In this document: positions 11,901 to 23,684 of the stretch, piece by piece
Numbering within the stretch: position 1 is the first letter of the stretch
How the letters are laid out: each line of letters opens with the position of its first letter
DNA from: Folioceros fuciformis
Taxonomy: Eukaryota; Anthocerotophyta; Anthocerotopsida; Anthocerotales
Length of the DNA stretch: 42,882 nt
NCBI GenBank assembly: GCA_049999805.1
Contig: JBNGIO010005918.1
Coordinates: 62,475 to 105,356 of the forward strand
Direction: 5' to 3'
Notes under the pieces: generated by a model
Told to the model about the DNA's origin: nothing
Databases searched by the model: none
The model's input: only the letters and a program-made list of their open reading frames with translations
Translations under genes and position numbers: made by a program

Positions 11901-12500
11901 ATATTGAAAACTGTCAACGAAAGTAAGCTACTGCTGTCCTTAAAGCCACCAAAGACGCGCGTACCTGCATACTTCGGCATCCGAGGCACTGGCAGGGGCA
12001 TAAGGCACTAGGTCCACAACCAACAATTGTCCATTTCCAACTAGGGCTAACGACCGCCCGACTCTATTAAGTGTAAGGAAGCGGACCGTAAAAGTCACTG
12101 GCGTGCTCAGTTCAACAGTCTGAAGAACAGAAACTTAAAACACGTGAGACCATTACAGTCAGACACCCTAGGAGGCACAGCAGGACAAGCACAAAAATGT
12201 GCGCGGCTTCGGCAGCGGCCTCACCTTGGCATGTGGTGAGGCAGACAAGCCGGGGATATCCACAGAGGTGGACACAGGACCTGAGTCTTTGATATCAACG
12301 TAATGCAGCCTCTTGTCTGTGGAGTTCCACACATACAGGCGACCCCTCCTGTCACATGCTAACAAATTCAACGGCAGCTTGGACCTGCTACCTGGCCCTC
12401 CAGTCTCCAGTCCCAGAGCAGAAAGCTCTGTAGCTGCCGTCCGGAACACGGCATTTGCCTCTAAACTTTGATGCTCTGCGAGGACCCGATCCACTCCCAT
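8988..12500 (-). CDS. NUP88: Nucleoporin NUP88 / MOS7
   Basis: Cytoplasmic-side nuclear pore protein that helps retain export receptors. The Arabidopsis version (MOS7) affects nuclear build-up of immune regulators. Exons (5' to 3'): 12500-12225, 12119-11965, 11836-11708, 11594-11453, 11272-11211, 11108-10877, 10797-9949, 9819-9712, 9591-9342, 9250-8988, all GT-AG with phases closing to 821 residues, the family's usual size. Recognisable blocks are SDTHLGVLSSDGVFRLFDLS, FGGEHLWDRFT, NGSIYCLCPVVPFG, YNTVGKDSILAT with DGQIYLYALADEVQP, and a C-terminal coiled coil with heptad Leu and many Glu/Lys from about residue 640 to the end. The first half should form the beta-propeller. The gene is head to head with WDR60. 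No break or unusual residue was noticed. Confidence 0.94.
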
Positions 12501-12639
12501 GGCTGCGAGTATCAATAGAGAGCCTCCACTTGTCTTGCTAGGCTAGCCATGCGGCGGTTACGAGTGCATTGGTCGCCAACAGCAAACTGAAGATTTGTCC
12601 TTTGAGAAACAAGGAAGCCACTACCTCAGGAATCGAACA
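12501..12639. promoter_or_regulatory. Shared bidirectional promoter of NUP88 and WDR60
   Basis: Only 139 bp separate the start codons of two divergently transcribed genes, so both core promoters and both 5' leaders must fit here or overlap the first exons. No clear TATA box is visible in either direction. The WDR60 frame is open upstream of 12640, but the first ATG fitting the coding start is at 12640. Confidence 0.7.
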
Positions 12640-15386
12640 ATGCGTCGCTCCGGCCTGTTCAATCCCAAGCCGCCAGTACCTACAGTCAACCGAGCAAGCG
12701 CCAAGCCAGCAGCAGCAGCAGACGCTCGCGGGCACCTGAAGGATGTTGCTTCTAAGGCCGCAAAGTCTAGCAAGGTGTGCCAACCTAAACTCAATTAAAG
12801 ACACAGCAACCCACCATGTTGCTCATGTGGATGAGCCACAGGTGCAGCCCATTCAGAAGGCAGCCAGAGTTCCCCTCCGAGGCGAGGACGCCAAGCTCAG
12901 GCTGCAGAGTAAGCTGTCAATAACCCCTGGTCCAGAAAAGCAAGAAGCAGTGATTCAGAAGCCCAAAAGTCCCCTGTACATTGTGGTGCCTGAGACTGAG
13001 GATGATTATGCGGGCGATGAGTTCGAGCGGTACGATGACGATTTCGAGACATATGAGGCGAGCCCCAAGGTGTGTACCAACATGTGGCAGGGACGGAGCC
13101 CAGGCTTGCGTAACTCAGACAATGCCAAGCACTGCGGTGCACAGGAGGAAGTTGCAGAGATTGTACAGGCTACTGAGGCAACCCATAATCTGCTGTACAC
13201 CGAACTGGAAAATGAGTATGCTTCCAAGGAGGTAGCCAAGGAAGAGGCAAAGCTAAAGTTACGGCCAAAGCCTACCTTGGATCACTTGAAACAGATCAGC
13301 TTCAACATTTTCTCTCAAGGTCCCATGAGCTTGCATGACCTCTTTGCAAGTGGCTGTGGGCCTGCAGCACGTCTTGCTGTCGCCGTCACGCAGACATGTG
13401 ACGATGTTTGTACCCGGGACACACAGACTACGAAGGTCAGATTTGTGTGTTGTCCCAATTCTCGTGTGCGGTAAGATTGCACAGCATGAAAACTGCTGGG
13501 ATGGTAACAGGTGGCACAGGTTGACGTTGCTGCCCAAGTGCCCAACGATGGGCCTCACTCCTCTCCAGTTGGGGCCGAGCCGTCTCCTTCAGGGACACAC
13601 TCGAGTACGCAGGAGTTGGTGTCTTGGGCGTGGGAGAAAACGGAAGAGGCACAACGCAGGCAACTGTTGGTGAGTGCTGCACAAGTGATCGGAGGTGGAA
13701 GAGCTATGCAAGCGAAAGTGGTGAGCACGGGAGTCGCTAGGGTTTGGAGTAAGCACGCACCCACCCCTTCATGTGCATGGATGTGCTTGTTGGCAGGAGG
13801 CTACTTGTCTTTCGGAACTGGTGTGCGGACGTGACGGACAAGCAGTTTGTGCTGGTCACGTGGATTTGTGCTGGAAGGAGCGTCTCATGGGACGAACTGT
13901 TTTAGACATATCCCACAAAGCAGGGACATCCCTTGTGCTGTGTGCGTACAGCTGTTCCCCGGACCCAGTCGGGGTGCATGCAATGCAAGGTTGTGTGTGT
14001 GTTTGGGACGTTCTAAAGCCGTTGCAGCCCCAATATGTTCTAGTTTTGGAGGGGACTGCAAATTGTGTAGCGTGGGCACAGCAGCTTGGGAGCGACCAGC
14101 AGCATTTGGTGGCGTGTGGTTCTGATGCTGGTGTAGTTCCCTCTTCCATATTACTTGATTCTGGTGTTGGTGTAGTTGTAATGTATTATTCGGAGGTCAT
14201 GTAATCTATTTTGGCGCGTGGCAGGCAGTGTCTCTCTATGGCAAGTTCAGACTTCCATTTCCGAAGGAGAATCATGGAACAATAACCGTCCGTGTTGGCC
14301 AACATATAGTAGCCACCATCGAGTGGAAGACAATCACCAGGCTCCCATCTGCTCAATTGCGGCTAGGTCAGCCAGTTCACAGATACTGACCGTTGATACT
14401 CTCGGAAACGTCCATCTGTGGGTCACCGTCGAAGTTGGGCCAGAAGAACAGTACAGGAATCATGGTCTCAGGCCTGGTGGTTGCATATGCCTTATGAAGA
14501 CTTCACAAATCAGCGCTTTCCGCGGATTGGAAAGTAATAAATATATTTCCCTTCTCTTGCAGTTTTTCATTCCTCTGCGGTTTGAGGAGGAGGTGGCGAT
14601 CCATGTCTGACCTTTCATTCATTCCTTGCCTTGCCAGGAAAAGGTGGAGGACTGGAGATGCAAGGAACCACCCATTTGAGTCTCTTCCCAAACTGTGCCC
14701 ACCACCTTCTGATAACAACTGACAGAGGTCTGTGTCTCAGAGTAGCGCTTTTCGGCAACCCGGCATCTCCAAGGAAATATTCCAGGGTTCTCGGAGCGTT
14801 TGCATCAGCTCGAGCTATCTGCTCTTCCTTCTCGCCCTTCGTGGACGACTGCTTTTTGGTTGCTTATGGCGATGGGAGCGTGGCGCTTTTCTCTGCCAAC
14901 CAGAGCTCACCTTTGAACTGTTGGGAATCAGCGTGTCCCTGTAACGACAAGATCGTTGGGGTGCAGTGGTCCCTTGCGGTGCCTTTGGTTTTCTTCGTTT
15001 TGCGCGCATCCAATGTGTTGGATCGCTGGGACTTACTTAACAACTCCGTGACCTCGCAGACTTTGACCACTCAGTCCGTGGAAGCTTCTGCTTTTGGGGT
15101 ATTTGGAAATTACTCTCCCGAATTGCATTGTAGCAGTACTGTTCAGGAAGTGTCACACAGGCCTGCAGAACACTTCGTCGTTGTGGGGGACACAGATGGA
15201 ACAGTGCAGGTGCACCTCTTGCTTGCAGATGCATCAATACAGGAAGTTGAAGCTTCAAAGCAAATACTCTGTGAACTCATCAACCAAGGTGAAGGGAGTA
15301 TAACAAGGGGTCGGAACGGAAGGCTATGCTACCAACCTACAGAGGGGCAGCAGCACACAGTGGTCCTTGCGCCATGCCTAAGCTAA
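12640..15386 (+). CDS. WDR60: WDR60-like dynein-2 intermediate chain (ciliary retrograde transport)
   Basis: WDR60 (DYNC2I1) is a WD-repeat intermediate chain of dynein-2, the motor that returns intraflagellar transport trains to the cell body. Exons: 12640-12774, 12842-13069, 13145-13435, 13520-13669, 13797-14130, 14225-14533, 14638-15386, phases closing to 731 residues. The disordered N-terminus has the acidic tyrosine-rich EDDYAGDEFERYDDDFE typical of the family. Two TQT motifs near residues 203-205 and 214-216 (VTQTCDD, RDTQTTK) match the consensus of LC8-type dynein light-chain sites. The C-terminal propeller includes VCVWDVLKPLQPQ, SVSLWQVQ, GNVHLWV, LRPGG and YGDGSVALFS. It is shorter than the human protein, mostly in the N-terminus. 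The first intron (67 bp) is the least certain join. Its presence implies that the organism makes cilia, probably on sperm. Confidence 0.9.
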
Positions 15387-15698
15387 AAACATATCCCTGT
15401 ATGCCTAAGCGACCTTGGGAATCTTGACAAGAGAAATTGGATTGCTCTTGGGTACCAGGGGTGCCAAGGCCAACTTCAAAACGACTGTATTTACAAATCT
15501 ACAGCACGTACACGACAGTTGTAACGAGAACAACATTCTGAGTCTCAACATCTTGTGCACGGATCCTAAAGGTTCAGCCTAGACAGCGAGTTTTCGTTCT
15601 CAAATGAGGTCTCCAACGCCTGCAGTACCAACACAAGAGGAAGATTCAGGGATCTGAGCGATAATCTCGCTTTCGTTTCAGACGTCTATCCTACAGTA
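15387..15698. other. Convergent 3' region, no gene seen
   Basis: About 310 bp between the stop codons of WDR60 and of the minus-strand gene that follows. It should contain both 3' untranslated regions. No open frame or repeat of note. Confidence 0.5.
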
Positions 15699-16356
15699 TC
15701 AACCACATGACAGAACTTTCTCAGAAATCACCTCCACAGCTTGCGCCTGAAAACGCAGCAGCCAAACGGGGAACGAAAAGTAAAACATGTCTTGCGGTAT
15801 GAGTGGAAAGAAGGCAAGAAGCGTTACAGCAGCTAACCTTCGGAGGTGCCATGGGTGCCGCCATCCGGACAGGTCTCCTGTTCCTGAGGAGCAAACCTTT
15901 TGAAATCGGTGACACCAGGGTATCTGTGGGGCTCATGTACCTACACGAAGCAAGGAAGGTTAGCAAACGAAGAGCGAGTTGAGCTCCTGGACACGAGAGG
16001 TTGAGATGGCGAACAAAGTTTTACCTCTCTTGATGCCGCAGAAAATTCTTAGGAGGCAATTGCAAAGCGTTCGGTCTTCTGGCATCCACATCCTTGTTCC
16101 TCTCGGTCAGAACTGGGTTTGCGCGGGGCAAGGGAGGCGTACCCGCTTTCCCGGAAGGCGGAGTTGCAAACTTGTCCTGTGCCAGCAGCGGCAGTTTGTT
16201 GAACACTGGAGTGGCGACCTGCTTGAGCGCAACTCCTGGCGACTCCGCCTGCTTCTCCTCCGGCGCTTGCGACTCCTCAACCTCAGGCTTTGTGGCCGTC
16301 TCATGATCGGCTGGAGGCAGGGATTGCTTCACTTCCGGAGTGGCGGGCGCCTCCAT
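15699..16356 (-). CDS. Small unrecognised protein rich in Ser/Thr-Pro sites
   Basis: I do not recognise the family with confidence. Three exons (16356-16025, 15940-15838, 15746-15699) join with GT-AG borders and closing phases to 160 residues. The frame is open upstream of 16356 without an earlier ATG, so an upstream exon is possible. The N-terminal half is acidic and rich in Glu, Pro and Ala. It is followed by proline-directed sites (VATPVF, FATPPS, AGTPPL). The second exon carries a compact basic block, YMSPTDTLVSPISKGLL followed by RNRRP, which reads like a short docking or phosphorylation module. The spacing of the two SP sites recalls the Spo12-type SPTDxxxSP motif of cell-cycle proteins, but that is only a resemblance. 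No membrane segment or signal peptide. It lies between WDR60 and the receptor kinase. Confidence 0.6.
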
Positions 16357-16667
16357 TGCAGCTCTGAGACCAAGCAAAACGGGTGCGTCCGCTTCGCAAA
16401 GCTTCCTTCCGATGCTCACCAGTTGCTGCAGCTGATGTGAGCGCAGCACCTTCGAGAATGGCAGACTCAAGCTCAGAAATGCAGAGACTCGGCACTGATC
16501 CTGACGGAGTTAGCCATCGCGCACAGTGACCATTGCCTTGACACAGCTACAGAGGAACGTTGAACAACGGTCATATACCACCTTCTTTCGACCGGTATAA
16601 CATTAGAGTACATATTAACAACGCCACAAATATGCCATTGAATTGTGCTTCACGGTACGATGCGTCG
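16357..16667. other. Gap between the small protein gene and the receptor kinase
   Basis: About 310 bp. It should hold the kinase 3' untranslated region and the leader of the small gene. Frames in it are open for up to about 60 codons, but none shows conserved sequence. Confidence 0.45.
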
Positions 16668-19600
16668 TCACTGGACTAGCGACACAAGGCGCCGGAAAGA
16701 ACGGCCCCGTTGTCGGAAGGAATTGGCTTCTAGCAAAATCTTTTCTAGAATTTTGACGCATTCCAGCATGCTTGGGCGGTCTGCAGAACTGTCCTTCACG
16801 CACAAACGTGCCAGGTTTGCCAGCTTCAGCGCGCTCCGAACGGAGTAGTCACCCGAGTCTCCCAAGTCCGGATCCAGCATCTTTATCATTTTCTTTCTCG
16901 CCGTCAATGCAGGGAAAGCCTGCAAAAACCTTGGGTTAGACCACTGAGATCCAGGCCTCTGGCAGGGTATGAATGCCAGCAAAATCTGTAGAGCAGTCTC
17001 ATGACCTCACCCAGGACACGATCCCCTGAACTTCGTCTTCGTCGGCGGACACAATTGGAGCCTTGCCAGTGAGGAGTTGGAGGAGGACAACACCGAAGGC
17101 ATACACGTCTGACTTCTTCGTCAGCTGCCCAGTCTGTGCCACCGTCACAGCATCGAGCAATTCAGTGCCAGAACCGTCCCAGCCAGTCGGTCAAGTCACA
17201 TGAAACTCGCCCAACACGCTACGTTGCACACGCCGGGGGGATTAGCGTTGGAGTCACCTACCGCAGTGTACTCGGGATCAAAATACCCAAATGTGCCAAT
17301 CACGCGAGTGCTCACATGAGTCTTTTGGGGACCAGGCATAATTCTGGCCAGTCCAAAGTCAGAGACCTGATGAAGTGAGGAGACAGAGGATTAGATTATG
17401 CACCACCACTCCACAAAAGACACCTTAAGGTCGAGTCGATGCATAGTTCCCTACCCGAGCTTGAAGCCCGCTGTCAAGCAGTATGTTTGATGCCTTGAAG
17501 TCTCGGTGAATGATAGCGGAGCCTAAACCCCCACCTGAGTGCAGGTATTCCAATGCTTTTGCGGCACCATAGGCTATTAGTAATCTCTTTTGCATATCCA
17601 ACTTCTTTCCTGTATCCTTCACTTGCTTCGCTGCAAAGGCAATAGGCTGTTATCGTGAAAACCAGCTGCCGCCTCAGAGCAAATCAGCTCACATTCTTCC
17701 CCGCAGCTGATCACATGCTGGTAGCAACAGTACCTAGCATTTTCACCCCAACCCAGTCACCACATCGACAATCAAAACACTGACCTTCAAAGTAGTCATG
17801 TAGAGACCCGTTTTGCATGTACTCGTACACGATAAGTCTGTGTCTGCTATCTGCACAATAGCCTAGCAACCTGACAAGGTTCGGATGACACAAGCGACTC
17901 AGCATGTCGACTTCTACCCTGAACTCCCTTTCCCCTTGTGCTCCACAAAGTTCTTCGTCCATCTGTTTTATAGCAACCACCTGAATTTGACCAACCCGGT
18001 TGAAGAGGTTACATAGGCAGGCAAAGTCTCGCGACTTTGTCGACGCAGCAAATGAAAATTAGCCACTCGCTCCACAACGAAGAACCTGGAATGACCTTTC
18101 CACTAGCAAGCATCGCACGATAAACCCGACCAAAGCCTCCCTCCCCTATTTGATGCTTCCCGTCGAAACCGTTGGAAGCAAACTGGAGTTCCCGGTAAGT
18201 GAAAATCTGTCCCGAAATGGGGACCATGAAACGGCCCCCGTAACCCATTTCTACAGAGGGATCTGAACTTGCTGGGCCAGCCTCTCGCCTCAACCCTGAA
18301 AGGATCAGCAATGAGGTTCCCGTGACAGAGGGATGCGGCATTTCGTCACAAACTCTCATAAAAGGCGTCACGACAATAAGGGCTTGTGAGGGACTGAATT
18401 TCCTTTCAGACACAATCCACATTGATGACGGCAAGACAAACATCAAAGAATAGCGGCGCACAAGCTTACATGAGGAATCCTCGTCGGACTTGTTATTTTG
18501 CCATCTTTTATACGCCAACACAGCACCTAGACCTACGCACACACACAGGAGTACTGTGGAGGCCAGGGTAACTCCAACGACTGCTCCCACACTCAGCCTT
18601 GCATCCGGGAATGGCGGAGAACCAGGAGGATGTAGAGAAGAAAAGCATGGAATCCATTGTGGAAGATAGTTGCACAACGCGTCTGGGCGAGAGCTGCAAT
18701 TGTACCAAATCACTGGCTGTCAATGTTTGTGGGCAGCATGTGGTACAGGAAAGAGACGGGTCCACAGACACATTCTGATACAAAAGGTCGATCAAGCTTA
18801 AGAAACGAGTGAACCTGTTCTGAACCAAATTTTGTAGTGGCGGAGGAGCCCGCAATCCATTAGGGAGGGACCTGGAATCAACAACAGGACAATCAAAGAC
18901 CAGATAATAAATTACACTTGCTGGACACAACCTCAACGCAAGGAACCACAACCAGCTTACAAGTACTTAAGAGATGGGGATATGTTTTCAAGTGAAGGCA
19001 AATCCTTAGGTCCAAAGTTGGTTCCAGCGAGAACCCTGCAAGACCGACATCGACCAGAGGCCGCCTCTCAATACAAGATTTGTATTCGCAGACTTGACAT
19101 GACGCACGCAATCTGCGATACGAACCTTGCAAGGTTCAAGTGCTCAAGGACTTACAGAACTTGCAGCAATGGACGGCTCCATAGATCTTTGGGTAATCCC
19201 CCGACCAAAAAGCTACCTTCCAAATCTCTGTTGAAGTACCATCAAAGGGGTCATCAGACCCAATAGCATAGAGTCCACCAAGAAATCAGCGACTAAGACA
19301 CCGAACTGGTAAACCATATTGCTAGGCAGAACACATTAAGACCCAGGACAGTTCAACCACGCACAAAAATCTGAGGAAAATGGAAACACTACTCACAGGA
19401 GTCCTTCATGACACCAGTACACACAGATCTCTGCTTCATGAAACCACTACATATACCGCAAAATAGAGGAATCTGTAGATGATATAAAACGTGTGAATTC
19501 AGAGCAAAATATAGAATTGCATGTTAGCATTCATCTTACATTGCTAAGATCTCCAGCAGCTGATCGGCACCATCAGAAAACTGTACTTTGCAACCATTTT

Positions 19601-20904
19601 TCCCTAAAAGCCTGCATAGGACAGTTTCAACAGGCTATGCTTAGACTGGGTCGACGAGAGGCAGTTCTTGGGCACAGTTCAAGATCGTGTATTAGTCAAA
19701 TGTAGACCCAAATGAAGCCAAGACACACAGTTCGAAGACCGCGTTGGTAGCTCACAGGTATTGGAGAAATTTTAGCTTAGAGAAGTTGAGATCAAAGGCG
19801 TCAAACTTGTTGGAAGTTAAGGACCTGCGCAAAGGCATGTGTCATCGCAAAATTACACGTCATATTGGCTACTCACGCATTACATGAAGCCGCATTACAA
19901 AGCGTTTAAGCAGCAGACTACTCACAGAACTTGCAGATTTTGTAGTCTGACCAGGTAATCACTTGGTAGACTGCCTGAGAAAGAGTTGTACGAAAGATCC
20001 CTGCGGGAACAAATGCTGTCAGACCTGTAGTTTATAGAACCAGACCTAGAAAGCGGTTTCAGTGCATGTGAATCGGGAGCATTTTTCACACGAGGCCAGT
20101 TGGAGGTGTTCTCACAGTTGTGTCAAGGAGGTGAGCTCGAAAAGGCTTTCTGGAAGTGATCCTGTGAAGCTATTCTGCCCAAGCAGCCTGCCAATATGTC
20201 ATGACGAAGCTTTAGCAACCTTTCGAGAATTCCTATGCATTTCAGTCTCACGTTTAGAAAGCTGCTTCAGGCGGGAGCCAGTTCCAGGTGACAGCACATC
20301 CAAAACATGAGGCATATGCATCCGAATCAATGAGACGCTGTTTAATTGAGCTGGTGCAGTTCAAACTTACAAATGGGTTAAGTTTGGCAGGGCTGAAAAC
20401 AGATCCGAAGGCAGGTCTCCTTTGAGGTTGCGGTTGGTGAGGTTCCTGGCAGAATCATTCCAGTTGCGACTCAATCACATTGCAGGCTGCTCTAACATGT
20501 GCAGTACGATGTATATCTATAAACAGGCGCTCTTACAGGGACACAATGGTGTATTGCTCGCACTTGACGCCATCCCAAGGCATATCAATGTCACAAGGAT
20601 CCGCATTCGCATACCAGGACGGAATATTCCAACCATTGCTGCTCGCAATATCGCGCAGTCGTTTTCCTACTGATCCACATTCACAAGATCCCACCCCATG
20701 ATGAGAGAGCAGGAGCCACAGGCCGCCATACGCAATCATAAGCATTGCGTAGCAGGGTAGGGTAGACTGTTTAGTACCTTGCTGGCGAGGGACCTGGGAG
20801 CACACTGCGGGGATGCGAGCCAGCTCAAGCAAAAGAAGAAGAGACAGACAGGCCACTTGCGTCACCGTGGTGCGTACATGAAAGCGGTGAGCCGTCCAAG
20901 GCAT
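16668..20904 (-). CDS. Leucine-rich-repeat receptor-like protein kinase
   Basis: Plasma-membrane receptor kinase, ligand unknown. Sixteen exons (5' to 3'): 20904-20778, 20666-20537, 20445-20371, 20000-19926, 19824-19756, 19611-19540, 19227-19156, 19035-18961, 18871-18782, 18693-18470, 18295-18096, 17980-17785, 17630-17455, 17366-17262, 17133-17011, 16919-16668. All are GT-AG and phases close to 686 residues. Order: signal peptide ([18 protein letters not shown]), N-terminal cap with WYANADPC and WDGVKC, six LRR-type exons of 69-75 nt ([15 protein letters not shown] is the clearest), a membrane span near 296-322 followed by YKRW, and the kinase. Kinase residues are intact: [10 protein letters not shown] near 386, the VAIK lysine near 408, HRDFKASN near 510, SDFGLAR near 530, FDPEYTA, and [15 protein letters not shown]. 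It should be an active RD-type kinase. The short ectodomain is like LRR-VIII or similar small-ectodomain groups. Confidence 0.93.
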
Positions 20905-22979
20905 TGCAAGCCAAAGGAGGCAGGAGTAAACCAGTTCCCAAAGGAAGGCAGCTTGATGGGAAGGCCAAATCCAATCTAATAACACCTGAAGCAGAAGGCG
21001 GTATAGTTGCTGTGTGTCATGAGCTATAAGCAGTGGTGATCTATTCAAAGTCGACAGGACTCGACCAGGAGTTCCAGACCACGTCGCCCCTGGACATCCT
21101 TTTCCTCAGCATGGAAACGAGAAGGTGTGGAACGAATTGGACTGGAAGTGGTGCATGGAAAGAAATCCAGTCCCAGGACCAAAAGTTGCGCAATCAACAT
21201 ACAGAAATCCAAGTCCGGATACAAACCACCCGCAGGGCGGAAAGTCAGGAACTTCTGATAACTGCTGCCAAAAGGCGGTGAATCGTAAGCAGCAGCAGCT
21301 CCCAGAGACAAACAGAGAGATTCACAGCATGTTGTACGCTCCCAGTCTAGCTGATGGAATGGAGTTGAGTGGAATGAGGCGACGGAGTCGTGAACGACAA
21401 CGCGGGGCCAGACTTCGCGTCAAGCTGGGCTTGACTTGATCTCGCTTTCTTTGTCCGGACTCCACACTCCGTAAAGGCACCCGCGGTTGAAACCATCAAG
21501 TCAATGCTGAGAGAATCGGGCTCCATGCCACTGAGGGGAGCTTTGAAGAGGTCAAAGCACTGCCGCCTGCGCCATTGTTAAAGCTTAATTAGTATGATGC
21601 GGTCACGGTGAGTTCGTTGATAGTTCGCCGTTATTTACGAGTTCGTTGCGAGCTTTACTGGGAACTCGCCGCTAATTCGTTACCAGTTCACACTGTTAAC
21701 GGTGAGCTCGTTACGGGTTGGCAATTATTCTCATGAACCACTATTTTTTTTTGAAGGGTTAGGAGGGGGTATGAGCAACCTTGAACCGTACATGAACAAA
21801 GGCTCGAAGCTTTCATGCACAAGAACAAGGAACGTTCCATGCCTTGGATTCATCCACTACGACTTGGCTAGCCATAAGCTAGTTGTATCCATAGCTAATC
21901 TTGTTTTCTATGTCCAAAAATTCAAATAGATTTTCTTTGTCAAAAAATCTATGTAGGAAGTCATCGTTTTAAAACTTTTAAGTTTTTTTACATGAAAAAA
22001 GTCTATTTAATTTAAAATTTACTCGATTTTGAGTTTTATTGGATGTAAGACCATCATCAAGTTCGACCAAAATACATACATGTGTTTAGAATTTTTACAG
22101 AACATGCTTAGATTTGTTTACAAAAATAAGTTTTTCACTTCTTAGTCTTGAGACTATATTTACTCTCAATTTCTATTAAATTTGTCTATCACACTTTAAG
22201 ATAATGATGCATTCAATCGCCTAATCATCTTAGAAAATAATTTAACCTTTTTCATAGTTTTTTGGAATTTTTTAAGCTATGCATGTGTTGCGTTTAGAGC
22301 TAACTGGTGCACACAAGCTAGCTTGTTGGAGCCAAATCCTAGCTCTCACAAGTGCGTGCTAGCTAGCTCTGAGTGTACAAATGTGTGCCAGCTTGCTCTT
22401 AGCATGCACAAGTGTGCGCTAACCAATTCTTGGTATATATGAAGAATCAACTGAATAGGTGGGTTTAAAGCCTTACAAACATCAAGAAGACAAAAGGTCA
22501 AAACCTAGAACTAGAATCAAAGAGACCATAGGCCAAATTTTTGCCTTTCGAGGCTAGATTGTTTCTAATTTAAATTATGTATAAGAATGTCAGCAGAACC
22601 GTGGGAGACTTCTTCAACATGGAACTCCCGCGAACATGAAACTCCCGCGCCCGCTCTTGCTTCACTTTTCAGCATTTTCTATAGTTGCTTGAGCTAGTGG
22701 ATGGTTGTGAGACACAATGCTCTACAATTTTTGCAAATCCACTCAACGTTCTTGGATTGCTGGGTGATGGATTCAAGGCCGTTTTTTCCTCCTCGCACTA
22801 CCAACAGTCAAGGGAATAGGTCAGAATGTGCAACACGGTATGTTGCAAGCCCTATGTCTCCGCTTCTCTCTTTGCTGCTCATCTCAGTGTATGGACTGAG
22901 GCCTTATGTGGGTATTAGTGTTTTGCCACATTCACCAGGAATACCAGCATCTACTAGCAACTAGGAAAGCATCCTAACT
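20905..22979. other. Intergenic DNA upstream of the receptor kinase, no gene seen
   Basis: The first 500 bp should include the receptor-kinase promoter. Beyond about 21,700 the sequence turns AT-rich with no coding signal. Two small degenerate repeats occur: a motif like gagttcgttgcgag recurring between 21,608 and 21,720, and a unit of about 32 bp (words cacaagtgtgcgct and agctctgag) repeated some three times between 22,303 and 22,435. Confidence 0.5.
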
Positions 22980-23168
22980 CAAAACCCTAAACCCCCATTT
23001 AGGGTTTAAACTAACCAGTTGGGGTTTAGTTAACTAAGCAGACCAGTAGTAGTTAAGTCAGGATGAAGAGATGCGACTCTACACGAGTCTTGTATAAATG
23101 ATGGGCATGTGCTTAATTAGTCATTAATTCACTCAAGCATTACATAAGTGTACTGGAGCCTTTTCTCA
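22980..23168 (+). repeat. 5' LTR of the copia element
   Basis: About 189 bp matching 29,385-29,582. The shared body runs from taaacccc through gtttaaactaaccagttggg to agccttttctca, and the end is fixed by the primer-binding site that follows. The first 8 bases do not match the other LTR, so the left border is approximate. A TATA-like string (tgtataaatg) lies near 23,090. Confidence 0.88.
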
Positions 23169-23180
23169 TGGTATCAGAGC
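23169..23180 (+). other. Primer-binding site for initiator Met-tRNA
   Basis: TGGTATCAGAGC directly abuts the end of the 5' LTR. This is the standard plant copia minus-strand primer site, complementary to the 3' end of initiator methionine tRNA. Confidence 0.95.
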
Positions 23181-23684
23181 CATGCCTCTGATCCTAACGG
23201 ATTCTATGTTATCTACCCTCTATTCTAGATGCTCGTGGTGAGACATATAACTGGGCACACTACCCAGAAGCCAGCACTTAATATGGCTCCTAGATTTTGT
23301 GCCCGGCATAAACTCACCACGTGCGTTACAAAATCATACTTAGAAAAATGGGTAAAACAAAAGACATAACAAATAACTCTCCACAGCACAGATTTGGCTA
23401 CAAAGAAGATCATGCAATTTAGAGAAAATGCCCAGGCAAGGCTTTACGAAACCCGCATACGATCAGTGGCATTCTTTCCCTCATGAGCGAAATTTCAAAT
23501 TGAAAAATCACAACAAGGCTATCTTCCATCGACCTGCACAGCCATATTGTTTGGTCAGGGAGCAACCTTTTTGTCGCGAGCACTAACCTTGGTACTCCGT
23601 AGGATTTTTCAACTCTAGAAATAGGTTCAAACCACCAATCAGACATCTTCAAAATCAAACCTAAGAAGATCTGACACAAATTGC

